From: Anoplolepis gracilipes
Lineage: Eukaryota; Arthropoda; Insecta; Hymenoptera; Formicidae
Assembly: GCF_047496725.1 (NCBI RefSeq)
Contig: NC_132982.1
Location: forward strand, 1,301,001-1,365,000
Direction: 5' to 3'
Length of the DNA stretch: 64,000 nucleotides
Shown here: positions 43,064 to 56,290 of the stretch, one piece after another
Position numbering within the stretch: the stretch's first letter is position 1
How the letters are laid out: each line of letters begins with the position of its first letter
The notes under the pieces: generated by a model
Seen by the model: the letters and a program-made list of their open reading frames with translations, nothing else
Told to the model about the DNA's origin: nothing
The model's database searches: none
Translations under genes and position numbers: made by a program

Positions 43064-44119
43064 ATGGCTGATTATCGTCCCTCAGAGATTGTTGATATTC
43101 TCTTTGTTCTCGGAGAATATCAACTAAATTATCATGAAGCTTCGCGAGTTTACCGGAATCGTTACACCGAAAGAGAACAACATCCGAATCATACTACAAT
43201 TCGGGACCTTGAACTAAGAGCTCGCCAAGGCCGTTTAGAACGTCAAAGAGCACATCATGAGTATGATGAAGATGATGTGCGTGTGCACGTTATCTTGGCA
43301 TTCATTCATCTTAATCCTCCTACAAGTAGTCGTATTATGGCTAGAGAAATTGGTATCCCGAGAACAACGATCTTAAGAATTTTGAAGAAAATGAAGTACA
43401 ATCCTTACCATATCACGTTAACACAAGCTCTTACTCAAGCAGATATGCCGTTGCGTGTACAATTTTGTCAATGGGCACAACAGATGATCCGAGCTGATCC
43501 GAATTTCTTCTATTATGTTATGTTCTCTGATGAATCGACGTTCAAAAATAATGGTGAATTGAATAGACATAATTGCCATTATTGGTCGGATGTTAACCCG
43601 ACTTAATATTGGCATAGACAAGAAGATAATCAACATCGCTGGAGTGTGAATGTTTGATGTGGTATTATAAATGGTTTCTTGATTGGTCCTTATTTCTTTG
43701 AAGGAAATGTTAACAGTGTAAATTTTTTGGAACTTCTCAGGGACCACAATTGCTTGAAGACGTTGATTTTCATACACGTCAAAGAATGTGGATACAAATG
43801 GACGGGGCGCCACCTCATTATGCGGCAATAGTGAGAGCTTATCTAAATCGAAAATACAATGGCAGATGGATTGGGCGACGAGGGGCCATCGCATGGCCTC
43901 CACGATCACCTGATCTAACTTCATTTGATTTTTATTTATGGGGGTATATTAAAAATGTGCTTTATGAGCATGCGCCTACAACTAGAGTAGATAGAGAGAA
44001 TAAAAGTAGCTTGCGCAAATATACCGCGAGCTGTCTTACTCAAAACGGTCAGGTACTTCGAAAATAGGTTGGAATTATGTATTCAAGCCAATGGAGATAA
44101 TTTTGAACAGTTCCTTTGA
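43064..44119 (+). pseudogene. Tc1/mariner-superfamily transposase, three to four breaks
   Basis: The frame begins MADYRPSEIVDILFVLG, an N-terminal helix-turn-helix region of a common insect family, followed by a linker rich in arginine and histidine and a second helix-turn-helix (SRIMAREIGIPRTTILRILK). The catalytic core has FSDESTF (first D), WIQMDGAPPHYA (second D) and WPPRSPDLTSFDFYLWG, with 36 residues between the last two aspartates if the third is in SPD. TAA near 43605, TGA near 43656 and a frameshift near 43740 break it, and a further frameshift near 44000 precedes the last block NIPRAVLLKTVRYFENR, ending at 44119. It would cut and paste the element by its TIRs; this copy cannot make the full protein. 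Confidence 0.82.
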
Positions 44120-44129
44120 TAAAGATCTT

Positions 44130-44575
44130 ACCTTGACTGATTGGATCATACTCGGATCTTATCTTTACTGGTTGGATCATGTCTAGATCTTGCCTTGACT
44201 GGCTGGATCATACTCAGATCTTACCTTCACTGGCTGCATCGTGCCTAGATCTTACCTTCACTGGTTGGATCATACTCGGATCTTATCTTTACTGGTTGGA
44301 TCATGCTTAGATCTTGCCTTGACTGACTGGATCATACTCGGATCTTACCTTCACTGGCTGCATCATGCCTAGATCTTACCTTCACTGGTTGGATCATGTC
44401 CAGATCTTGCCTTGATTGGTTGGATCATACGTGGATCTTATCTTTACTGGTTGGATCATGCCTAGATCTTGCCTTGACTGGCTGGATCATACTCGGATCT
44501 TATCTTCACTGGCTACATCATGCCTAGATCTTACCTTACTGGTTGGATCATGCCTAGATCTTGCCTTGACTAGTT
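44130..44575. repeat. right subterminal minisatellite, ~15 units of 31 bases
   Basis: Units of the type TGGATCATACTCGGATCTTA plus TCTTTACTGGT alternate between two or three sequence variants, which suggests expansion by blocks of two units. The array ends where the terminal inverted repeat begins. Confidence 0.92.
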
Positions 44576-44939
44576 GAATGTAAGATAAGACTATCGGAAA
44601 GTGAATATTTAACGAGATATTTTGAATTTTTTTAAACTGCAACTTTGGAGCTTTATAACTCGAAAAGTACTCAATGAAGAAACATTTGATAGTGTTTTGG
44701 AAAGTTCTCGCGGTCAGCTACAAGAATATGTAATAAAAAATAGGGGATGCCATTTAAAAAAATTGAGGTGACCTTTATGTGACTTTCAAATAATTCTTCA
44801 AGGTCAAACCAATGGTACCATCTTATGGCCCTCTCGAAACCAAACAACTTTTGTCTGAAACATTTTTCTCTCCCGGGCTTGGTTTTCGAGATATTCGACT
44901 GCATGGATTAAAATAGTCCACCCTGTATATACATATATA

Positions 44940-45345
44940 TATAAAATTTAAATTAAAATAAAAATAATAATCTTACAATTGATTTGCTGACGAGACTGTT
45001 TGACACCGACATTGACACTAACACCAAGTATACACATGAGCAAGTGACAACTTAGCACAGTACACAAGACTTCTTATAAGAAATTTTTGTTTTATTTACG
45101 TTCTAAGTACCACACTAGGTTATCATTTGCTCATGTTTATTTTCATCGTTTAGTATAGTCTTTACAACAAAAATAAATAAAACAAATTTAAATACAGTTA
45201 AGATAATTATATAAAATTATATACCTCGATAACTCGAAATTGAAATTTGAAAAACCTTTCTAATTCGAATTTTTTTTATTCCTAAAAAAACCTTTATAAG
45301 TCGAAGAAAAATAGGAGATTAATTAAAAAATTAAAGTTTTTTTAC
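44940..45345. other. AT-rich spacer
   Basis: No gene, repeat structure or motif recognised on either strand. Confidence 0.4.
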
Positions 45346-45399
45346 AAGTTAAAAAAACACATTTGCAAAAACAGGTGTGTAAAAGATTTCTTGTCTGTA

Positions 45400-45690
45400 C
45401 GGCATTCGTATGCAACATAATATAATGCAATATAATATAATGTAGTATAACAGGGCTCCAGGCGAAGGTCCATTAAAAAAAACCAAACCCGCCATTGGTG
45501 ATACCTACGGGTGGTGTGGAAACTCACCATCATTTGTTATTTTAATACTGTCAAAACGATACGTGTGATGAGTATATGTTTATGTGTCGTATTGTGTTAC
45601 AAATATATATGCGTATAAAAAAGTAAAATTAAATTAAATGTGTAATCGCTATTATATTATATTTTCTATAAATATATAGTTTATTTATTA
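45400..45690. repeat. right copy of distant inverted repeat (partner 38349-38640)
   Basis: See the partner. Similarity starts in the tandem-repeat unit near 45350 and ends near 45690 in TATAGTTTATTTATTA, matching TAATAAGAAACTATA at the left. Confidence 0.7.
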
Positions 45691-46110
45691 CTAATATTTG
45701 TTACTATTATTATTTTGTTTTTAGTACAACGCTGCTTGGTTCTTAATATGCGTGAGTGTTAAATGCTTTTCCGAGATTTATAGTCTCTTTTATAAAATTA
45801 TTTATAAATTAAATTATTAAAATTAAAATTAAATATAATATTAATATTATTATTATTATTTAATATTTTTAATATTAAATTATTTATAATTATTTAATTA
45901 TTAAATTTTTATGTATAGAATTAAATATTTAATTAATTTAACAGTTGAATAATTTATTAAAAATATTAATATTAATATTAATTTCAAATTTAATTTAATT
46001 TAATTTTAATTTAATAATATAATTTATAATTTATAGTTATAATTTTAATGTTTTACATATTATTAATCATTTTTTAAATAATTCTTGAGAAAGCATTTTG
46101 CCTTATTAAC
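45691..46110. other. very AT-rich sequence
   Basis: Mostly A and T with many TTAATATTA-type runs. No feature recognised. Confidence 0.5.
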
Positions 46111-46836
46111 TGTTGCGCATATGAAGAATCGAGAAGTGAACAACAGAATAGAGCAGCATTGCCGTCGTTTTCATTGTCGGCTTGGTAGAAAAGAGACAGA
46201 AAGCAGTATATCTGTTCTTTTCTATTATCCGAGCTAACCAAATCTCTGAAGACACACATACGCGGTTCGTGCTTGTGTGCATCATCCCTTCTATCGGCGT
46301 ATCTCCTCTATTTGGCATGTTGCTCACCCTGAATCTGGCTTCTCTGGAGCCGACACCTAGTCCTGTCTTGATCCTACCTCGAGGGAGTTCCCCGAGGCTT
46401 AAGACACTTGCGACTATTTCTACGACTTCCTTCGGACAACGGCCGTTCTCGTTGACGTGGTCGGGCGTCCTCGGCCTAACCCGACGATCAGACGTCCGCT
46501 TCACGGATGCTACCACTAAGCCGTCCGTTTCCAGGACACTACCGACCAGACGACCAGTCGTCCGCTATCAGGACGCCACCGGTAAACCGTCTGTTGCCAG
46601 GACACAACCGACCGTCGCATACAAGACCGATCTCCTGATTTACCGCATGCCCCGTTTTGTACATATCGCTTACGCCATTATATATATTCATCCACGCATA
46701 CTATTCATGTAACATAGCACGAATAAAAGAGTCTAAGAACAATAAGTCAAGGGCGTCTCTAACCCGTGCCTAACCTTATCCTGAATCTTGGCTGAAGGAG
46801 CGACATCCGCGGCATCGGGAAAGGAGTACCGTCACA
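46111..46836 (+). repeat. candidate LTR-like GC-rich island
   Basis: A block of higher GC runs from TGTTGCGCATATG to GTACCGTCACA, with GAATAAAAGAG at about 46731 as a possible polyadenylation signal. It contains two to three imperfect repeats of a 45-base unit (46500-46620). No matching flanking duplication could be found, so the LTR reading is tentative. Confidence 0.35.
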
Positions 46837-46929
46837 GTATACATATATGTATATTATTGCACTTCCGACGCCTTTTATTATCGCTAGTTTTACTGTTTGA
46901 TTTTATTATTTGATTATTTTATATTTTAA

Positions 46930-48173
46930 CCCTTAAATGTCACACTTCATAAGAATAACATAAATGTTATAGGGGGTCATTTTGACCCCAACGACAAAAA
47001 TGTTTGCTGTGACAAAGCTTTTTATTTTTTTAATTTGAAAAAATTAAAGACTAATTTTTAAGCATTGTTTTACAAGATGCTATTAGTTTTGTTTATTAAA
47101 TTTAATTTTAAGTATGATAAAAAAATCCGAGAAGCAAATAAAAAAAGAAAATTAATGGTTTTTACTAAAAAATTCATAACTTTAACAATTTTTCATATTT
47201 TTAGTTAAAAATTGAATCTGATATTCTCAAGATTCTCATGTTACTTTTTAAGTAAAAAAATAGTATATTAGTGTGCGTTTTAAAAAAGGTATTTATTTTG
47301 AAAAATGAAGTCAGGAATAGAGTCTTAAAAAATTAATATATCATAAAAATTTGCAAAATATTATAATATTGTATATCAGGTATAATACATATCAGTATAA
47401 TACAGTATATTAAAATTTATTGCATATTGCCACATTCAACGCACAGATATATACGCGGTGCTTGTCACACATCGGACGTTTGCAAAACGGGCACATTTCT
47501 TTTGTCTTCTTATCTTTTTTTCTTTTGCATAACTCGTACCTTTCCTTCGGTTTGAGATAATGACGCTATTCTAGTAGCGCAAGCTCTTCATCTTTCATTA
47601 AGATGCTAGCAATAGCTAATTTGAGTCCTTTGAGCTTAGGCAAACTGTACCGTTTTTGTAAATATGGTACTTGATTCCTTCTCGGTTTCAAATGACATTT
47701 CAGAAACATGGTCTACCTCTTCATCTGAAGGATCTCCACCAAAACTCTCAATTTGCTCGTCCTCAAGCAGCCGCTGCCAAATAAGCTGTTTTCGATCGTC
47801 AAATAAAAAAGTTATGCCATCTGATAATGCCGAAAAATATACATATAGGCTCCACAAAAAAATCCCACTATGCTCTATCAAATACTCACCTTCTACTGAA
47901 CACAACTGATGATAAAAAATACAGAAAAAAATTCGAAAAAAATTCACTAAATATACGTACCTGTCAGCTGGATCTTACCACAAAAACCGTCTATTTCGAA
48001 AGGGTGTTCTAATCTCATTAACGCTTTGAGGACTGCGCATAATAGTGAAAGGGGGAGAGGATAACTCAAACTAATAACAGATGGCGCCATAACTTCAAGT
48101 TTTACATTATTTAGTACTGTAAATCTAACTTAATTCGCGTGGGGTCACAGGGACCCCTAGTGACATTTAAGGG
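46930..48173 (-). mobile_element. piggyBac element, internally deleted, TTAA duplications
   Basis: CCCTTAAATGTCAC at 46930 and GTGACATTTAAGGG at 48160-48173 are inverted ends directly flanked by TTAA (46926-46929 and 48174-48177), the piggyBac signature. The 1244-base element keeps only the two ends of the transposase gene. Confidence 0.88.
47430..47947 (-). pseudogene. piggyBac transposase, N-terminal and C-terminal remnants
   Basis: On the minus strand, 47947-47636 encodes an acidic N-terminal part with KQLIWQRLLEDEQIESF and GGDPSDEEVDHVSE, as in insect piggyBac proteins. Shortly after, 47580-47430 reads RYELC, then KTKEMCPFCKRPMCDKHRV and YICALN, the C-terminal cysteine-rich zinc domain. 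The whole catalytic domain with its three aspartates is missing between them, so this is a deletion derivative that could only have moved with help from elsewhere. Confidence 0.8.
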
Positions 48174-48177
48174 TTAA

Positions 48178-48230
48178 AGTCACTGAAGAAGGCTCGAAAG
48201 AAGTCCGAAACGTGTGAAATATAGAATAAA
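48178..48230 (+). repeat. Penelope-type terminal motif
   Basis: CACTGAAGAAGGCTCGAAAG is followed by AAGTCCGAAACGTGTG, the CTGAAGAAG...CGAAACG signature of Penelope-like terminal repeats. The piggyBac element sits immediately to its left, apparently inserted beside or inside a Penelope end. Confidence 0.6.
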
Positions 48231-48439
48231 GATTGAATCGAATACTGTTTGAGAAACAAGTTTCTTTTCACGCCCTACACTCGCATCGGCTCTTCATTGC
48301 TTTTCTATGTTTATTTTATATTATTTAATTATAGAAAATGTAAATTAAAAATGTAAATTTATACATTCTTGATCAATTATATTCTACGTAGACTAACATT
48401 TAGAAATAACAAAAATTCAACTGATTAATAGTAAGAAAT

Positions 48440-48895
48440 ATGCCCCGAACGGGTCTCCACCTTAGCATGGTGAAGAGGTTCGAGATCGCACCCAGGTACA
48501 CCCGCTCAGTGGTGTCACTGGGTGCGATTGACAAAGAGAGCCTTTCCAAGCCAAGGTGTAAGTGACCGTGCCGAAGGCTGCGTGACGCAGAGGGAGTTGC
48601 GAACGGTGCCTCCTGGGCGACCTCCGGGAGTATAAACCAAGCCTTGGCACAGGGCTCTGACCGGGTGAAATCGCTCTTCCGCCCTTCTCGTGAGATCAAG
48701 ATGGAAGTGCGAAATAAAAATAATAATATGGAAGTCCTTCAGGGCGTGGCTTTTTCAGGAAGCGAACGATCTGGAAGGAAACACCAACGCGGGGGCGGGT
48801 TCCAACGAAGACCGTTAAAAAAAACCCACGTCAGATTTAGCAGGGCTGCTAGGCGCCGCTACAAAAAGCAGCTACAGAGAGAGAGGAGGAGCTGA
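48440..48895 (+). other. GC-rich segment, possible LINE 5' region
   Basis: This block, unlike the AT-rich surroundings, starts CCCCGAACGGGTCTCC and contains a basic 83-codon frame (48644-48895), rich in arginine and glutamine towards its end (AARRRYKKQLQRERR). Untranslated regions of R1/I-type LINEs look like this, but I cannot match it to a family. It meets the minus-strand LINE head-on at 48896. Confidence 0.4.
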
Positions 48896-48896
48896 C

Positions 48897-49688
48897 AAAG
48901 CTCTATTCACTCCCTCTGCAGCTGCTTGTGTAATTAGGAGAGAATGAAATGACTTCCATTCTATTTTAGAAGTGTTGAGTTTGTGAGAATAAAATAAGAT
49001 AGCTTTAAGTGGTTGGTTGCTACAAATGATGGAGGGAATATGGTCACTATTCAAGAAATCATCATACGATTTCTAGGATAGAAAAAGAACAAAGGAAGAG
49101 GAAACGAAAGTGAGATCTATGACTGACGAAGAGTTATGAGGATAACAAAGGCGAGTGGGAGTACCATTGTTAATAGGTAAGAGATGATGCTCTTGTGTTA
49201 CTTCAAGGAGCAGTTTGCCTGAAAGATTGAAGTGATGACTGCCGCACGAGGTGTGATGGGCGTTAAAATCGCCAGTAACAATAATGTGAATGTATGAATA
49301 AAAATCAAAAGAAGAAAAAAAATTTTCCTACAAATATGAATCTAAGGAGCTAGAATGTCTATAAATAGATACAATGAGTAAAGATTTGGGAGTGGCTGGT
49401 ATTTCTATACAAACTGTTTCTAGAATTCTTAAAAAAGATGAAATGATATTAACTTTATGAAACGGAATATTTTTCCTGATAGCAAGCAAAACCCCAGCTG
49501 AATGGCTGGAGGGGCCATCTTGTCTGATGATATGATAGTTGTTGAAGAATAATTTTTGATTTGCAGTTAGGCATGTTTTCGAGAAAGCAAAGATATCATA
49601 ATGATCTAAGAGGTTAACTAAAAGTTTTTTCTTATTAAGAACTCCACGACAATTTCATTGTAGAATTGTAAGGTCATTAGGCGAATGG

Positions 49689-49690
<2 letters not shown>
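48897..49690 (-). pseudogene. LINE ORF2, AP-endonuclease part only
   Basis: Reading down the minus strand, blocks of an apurinic-type endonuclease appear: LDHYDIFAFSKTCLT, HIIRQDGPSSHSAGVLLAI, the catalytic IIVTGDFNAHHTSCGS, and near the end SSSVIDLTFVSS and LNSDHIPSI. Stops and one frameshift occur. The frame ends at 48897 with no reverse transcriptase. The endonuclease would nick the target for insertion. Confidence 0.78.
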
Positions 49691-52414
<2,724 letters not shown>

Positions 52415-53003
52415 AGAAAATAGAAGGTATTGGAATAAAAAAATTAAATAAAAAAATGATAACGGGGATAGAGGAACAAAGGTGAACAAAGGCCTAAGAT
52501 GGCCGTTCTCGATAGTTCGAGACTAACGGTTGTGTTACGTTGGCACTAAGTATCGGCTGACATCCCAAATCCACGATGTCCAAGAGCACCTCAAATAAGA
52601 GATAGAGATGTTTATCGACATTCGATATTATCGAATATTCGATATTTCTTACACTTCGATATAAAAATATCGAATAAAAAAAATATGAATAAATTATCGA
52701 ATGAATACTTTCGAATTATTTAAACAAGTCATAAAAAATGAATATTTTTTAAAAGTGTAGCCCAGTTTTCTATGTCCTCAATCCGAGAAATGTTTATCCA
52801 ATCAATTTACAGTTTTTTGGAAAAGCGGTAATCTTATTGGCTACACGTTTCTCAGATCGGGACCTCGAACCGACTTCTAGAATTATGAGCATTGGACTTT
52901 CCTAACTTAACTTAACCTAACTATTCTATTCTACCTTTAGGTCTATGCTCTATTGTAGTATATGCGTTCTGTGTTGTACAGTGACCCATGGAACGCTGCC
53001 GTA

Positions 53004-53122
53004 GGTTTGTTTTTTATTCCTGTACTTCTGAACTAGTGCAATAAGTTAGAATACGACAAATATACTTTTTCTCGTTCTAACTTACTGCACTAGTTCAGAA
53101 GTGCAGGAATAAAAAACAAACC
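53004..53122. repeat. palindromic hairpin MITE in hAT 5' region
   Basis: GGTTTGTTTTTTATTCCTGT...TTAGAA and TTCTAA...GGAATAAAAAACAAACC are inverted arms of about 48 bases with a 23-base loop. It shares TGAACTAGTGCA with the palindrome at 26991-27120. Confidence 0.82.
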
Positions 53123-54259
53123 TCGAGACACAACTATAAGTAGTGAATTACAAAGTGACTAAAACAATTTAAAAGTAATATTTTGTGCTGTGACTTATTT
53201 TTCTAACATGAGTCTTGTATGGAAGTATTTTTCAAAATCAGAGAAAAATGTTGCTAAATGCACATTATGTTCTAAGAAAGTTAAAACTTCTGGAACAACA
53301 TCCAACTTGTTGGCACACTTAAAAACTAAACATTTATTTGCATTTGACGAATGTATAAAAAAGAAAAAGGTATGTGTTACTTGCATTGCTTTTAAATTAA
53401 AATATTCTGTTATTAATGTACATTCAGCGTCAGGTATGCCTTAAAACATGAATTTTCGAGTGTCAAGGCACATTCAAGCAGCGTATTTCGACTCTACGTA
53501 TTCGCGCATCATGACTGTGGCAATCTGGCAACATTGTTTCAAAGCAACTAGAGAAAACTTCAATTGAATAGTTTGACGTGTGACATATGTCAAAAATAAT
53601 GGTTATTTGTCAAATAGAACACATGTCAGATTGTAGTTATAAAAGATAAGTATAATATATTATAATTAATAAGAAACATTTATGAATATATAAACAATAT
53701 ATAAATAAAATTAATATTAAAATATATAAAAATATAACATCCATAATATAGTATTACAGTTATAATATTATAATATAATATTGTTCTATAATATTATTAT
53801 AATATTATTATATTATATTTTATAAATATAATACATTTATGTTTATGCAATAAAGTAATTTAATCTTTATTGTTCTGTGTTGCAGGGCATCGAAGAAAAA
53901 CTATCGAATTATATCTGATTCGGGATATGTCATGTTAAGGTGTGTAATACTTGGTTTATTTCATTATATTATTTCTTATGTATATATTTTTATATTAATA
54001 AATTATTATAATAAATATATTTATGGTTTTTATTTAATTGTTATTATAAATAGGTATATATTTTTTTATATAATACAGAACAATCATATAACAACATTTT
54101 AATGTGTGCAATAATTAAATACAAAACTTTTTATACACATTATATATAATAATCAATTATAGTCAATTATAATTTTAATTAACAATAGCAATATAATACA
54201 GAACAACAAAACAATATAATACAGAACGTAATACATAACATAACATAACATTTTAATAA

Positions 54260-55205
54260 TAGAGATTTACAAAAAATTTCGGAAATTGTGGGATAACTGT
54301 CAAACTGTAGGCTTATGGGTGAGAAAGTATGCAGAAGGAGGAATGGTAAATCTTAGGGACCATCGCAAGAATAACAGAGGTCCAAAAAAAACTACTTTAG
54401 AACAACACGAAGAAATCATAAGAACTGTTGATCAAAATCTTTATGATGCAGCTATTAATATTTTAAGACGTGGAATTAAATATTTCTGGATCAACAATTA
54501 GACGCCGCTTACATGCCGCCAATATTAATTCTCGTCCTGCAGCAAGGAAAATAGAACTCAAACCAGCACATAGAGAGCAAAGAATACAATTTGCAAGACA
54601 ACATTTAAATACACCTCAAGAAGAATGGAATGCCGTTGTTTGGATGGATGAAAAAGTCTTTTCATCTGCAGAAGAAGGGCGATATAAAGTCTGGCGACCT
54701 AAGGGACAGCGATTAAATCCAAAATATGTTCTCCCATCAGGACATAGCGGCAAAATCACAATAGGATTCTGGGGAAGTATGACTTCCCATGGACTATTAG
54801 ATCTCGTAGAAATCACTCCAAGAATGGATGCTGAAGAATATGTCGAAATTTTAGAAGAAGTATTAAAACCTAGCATCAGACGAATTTTTCCAGAGGAACA
54901 GTATCCAGTTGTTAAAATAGTCCAAGATAATAGTGCGGTCCATACTTCTAGACTAGTGCAAGCATGGTTTGACGTAAATCCAAACATCCAACAAATTTGA
55001 TGGCTAGCAAAATCTCCAGATCTGAATCCTATTGAAAATGTTTGGGCCCAAATGATATTATCGTGGAGAGCTGGTGAACATAAAACAAGAGAAGCATTGC
55101 GAAATCATGTGCATCAAGCTTGCAATTATCACAGCGCGAAAATTATACACATAATTTAGTAAATTCAATGGGAAGAAGATTACAATTAGTTCTGGAAAAT
55201 GAAGG
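54260..55205 (+). pseudogene. Tc1-like transposase, left copy
   Basis: The plus strand encodes an N-terminal helix-turn-helix (CQTVGLWVRKYAEGGMVNLR), a short basic hook-like stretch NNRGPKKTT, then after a frameshift near 54470 the second DNA-binding part STIRRRLHAANINSR. The DDE domain has WNAVVWMDEKVFSS (first D), IVQDNSAVHTSRLVQAWFD (second D) and KSPDLNPIENVW (E). By my count 35 residues lie between the last D and E, one more than in classic Tc1. A TGA near 54998 interrupts it shortly before the E box. Confidence 0.84.
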
Positions 55206-55499
55206 ATATTGGATACCATTAGTAAGTATTAATATAATATATGTTATATGTATATATACACATATACCCGATATAAACATATATTTATTGCTTTATATTT
55301 TTTTATTTCAGAAATGCAAAATTGAAGAAGAAAGTTTAAGAGACTAAAGAAGAGTAAATAGATGCAAATATTATAAGTAAATGCTATTATATCTATATGT
55401 TTTCGTAAAAATTTAAAAACTTATTATTATTAATTTCAATTTTTATTATGCATTTCAGGAATAACTAGTTTTAAACTTAGTGCACGTGATTTCTTAATG

Positions 55500-56290
55500 C
55501 TTCTTTCTATCAGTTAACCAGATGATTTCATTTGGCCAAATATTTTGGATTTACGAAGAGTATCTACTGTATGGATTTCCAGCTTTTCGTCAAAACACGC
55601 TTGCACTAGTCTAGAAATATACAATGACATCTGCTTTATATAAATATGTGCGTGCGTATATTTTGTGCTATCTTAACACTGGATACTGTTATTCTGGTTA
55701 AATTCGTCTAATACCAGGCTTTAACACTTCTCGTACTTTGCACATATTCTTCAGCATCCATTCATGGATATATCTCTACGAGATCTAATCTAATCATCTT
55801 TGAGTCATGCTTCCTTAGAATCCTCTGATTCTGTCGCTGCTCCCTGATGTGAGAACATATTTTGGATTTAATCGTTTTCCACTTGGTCGTCAGACTTTAT
55901 GTATATCATTCTTCTTCTGCGGATGACAAGACTTTTCCATCCATCCAAACAGCATGCCATTCTTCTTGAGGTGTATTTAAGTGTTGTCTTGCAAACAGTA
56001 ATTCTTTGCATTCTATGTTCTGATTTGCGCTTTATTTCCTGTGTCTGAATAAATATTCGTGCAGAAATATTTAATTCCACGTGTCTTAAAATATTAATAG
56101 CTGCATCATAAGGATTTTGATCAACAGTTCTTATGATTTCTTCGTCTTGTTCCAAAGTAGTTTTTTTTGGACCTCTGTTATTCTTGCGATGGTCCCTAAG
56201 ATTTACCATTCCTCCTTCTGCATACTTTCTCACCCATAAGCCTACAGTTTGACAGTTATCCCACAATTTCCGAAATTTTTTGTAAATCTC
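55500..56290 (-). pseudogene. Tc1-like transposase, inverted degenerate copy
   Basis: On the minus strand the N-terminal block (56266-56075) is almost the same as in the left copy, including YAEGGMVNLRDHRKNNRGPK. Beyond it homology continues to the catalytic region but with many substitutions, small indels and frameshifts, for example at the site matching the second catalytic aspartate. The two halves therefore differ in divergence along their length: near-identical at the outside and poor near the centre. Confidence 0.75.

Larger units (their letters stand above)
42070..44925 (+). mobile_element. Tc1/mariner-superfamily transposon with ~360-bp TIRs
   Basis: CAGGGTGGACCATTTTAAT opens the element and its near-exact inverse closes it, with TA on each side. 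The inverted repeats extend about 360 bases (42070-42430 and 44565-44925). Just inside them are copies of a 31-base minisatellite, a few on the left (42415-42535) and about 15 on the right (44130-44575), in opposite orientations. A transposase gene with a few breaks fills the centre. Related end sequence is at 4439-5070. Confidence 0.88.

Noticed and set aside
46106..46712. Overlapping open frames of 136 and 176 codons on opposite strands
   Set aside because: Neither resembles a known protein; the block looks more like an LTR or other GC-rich repeat.
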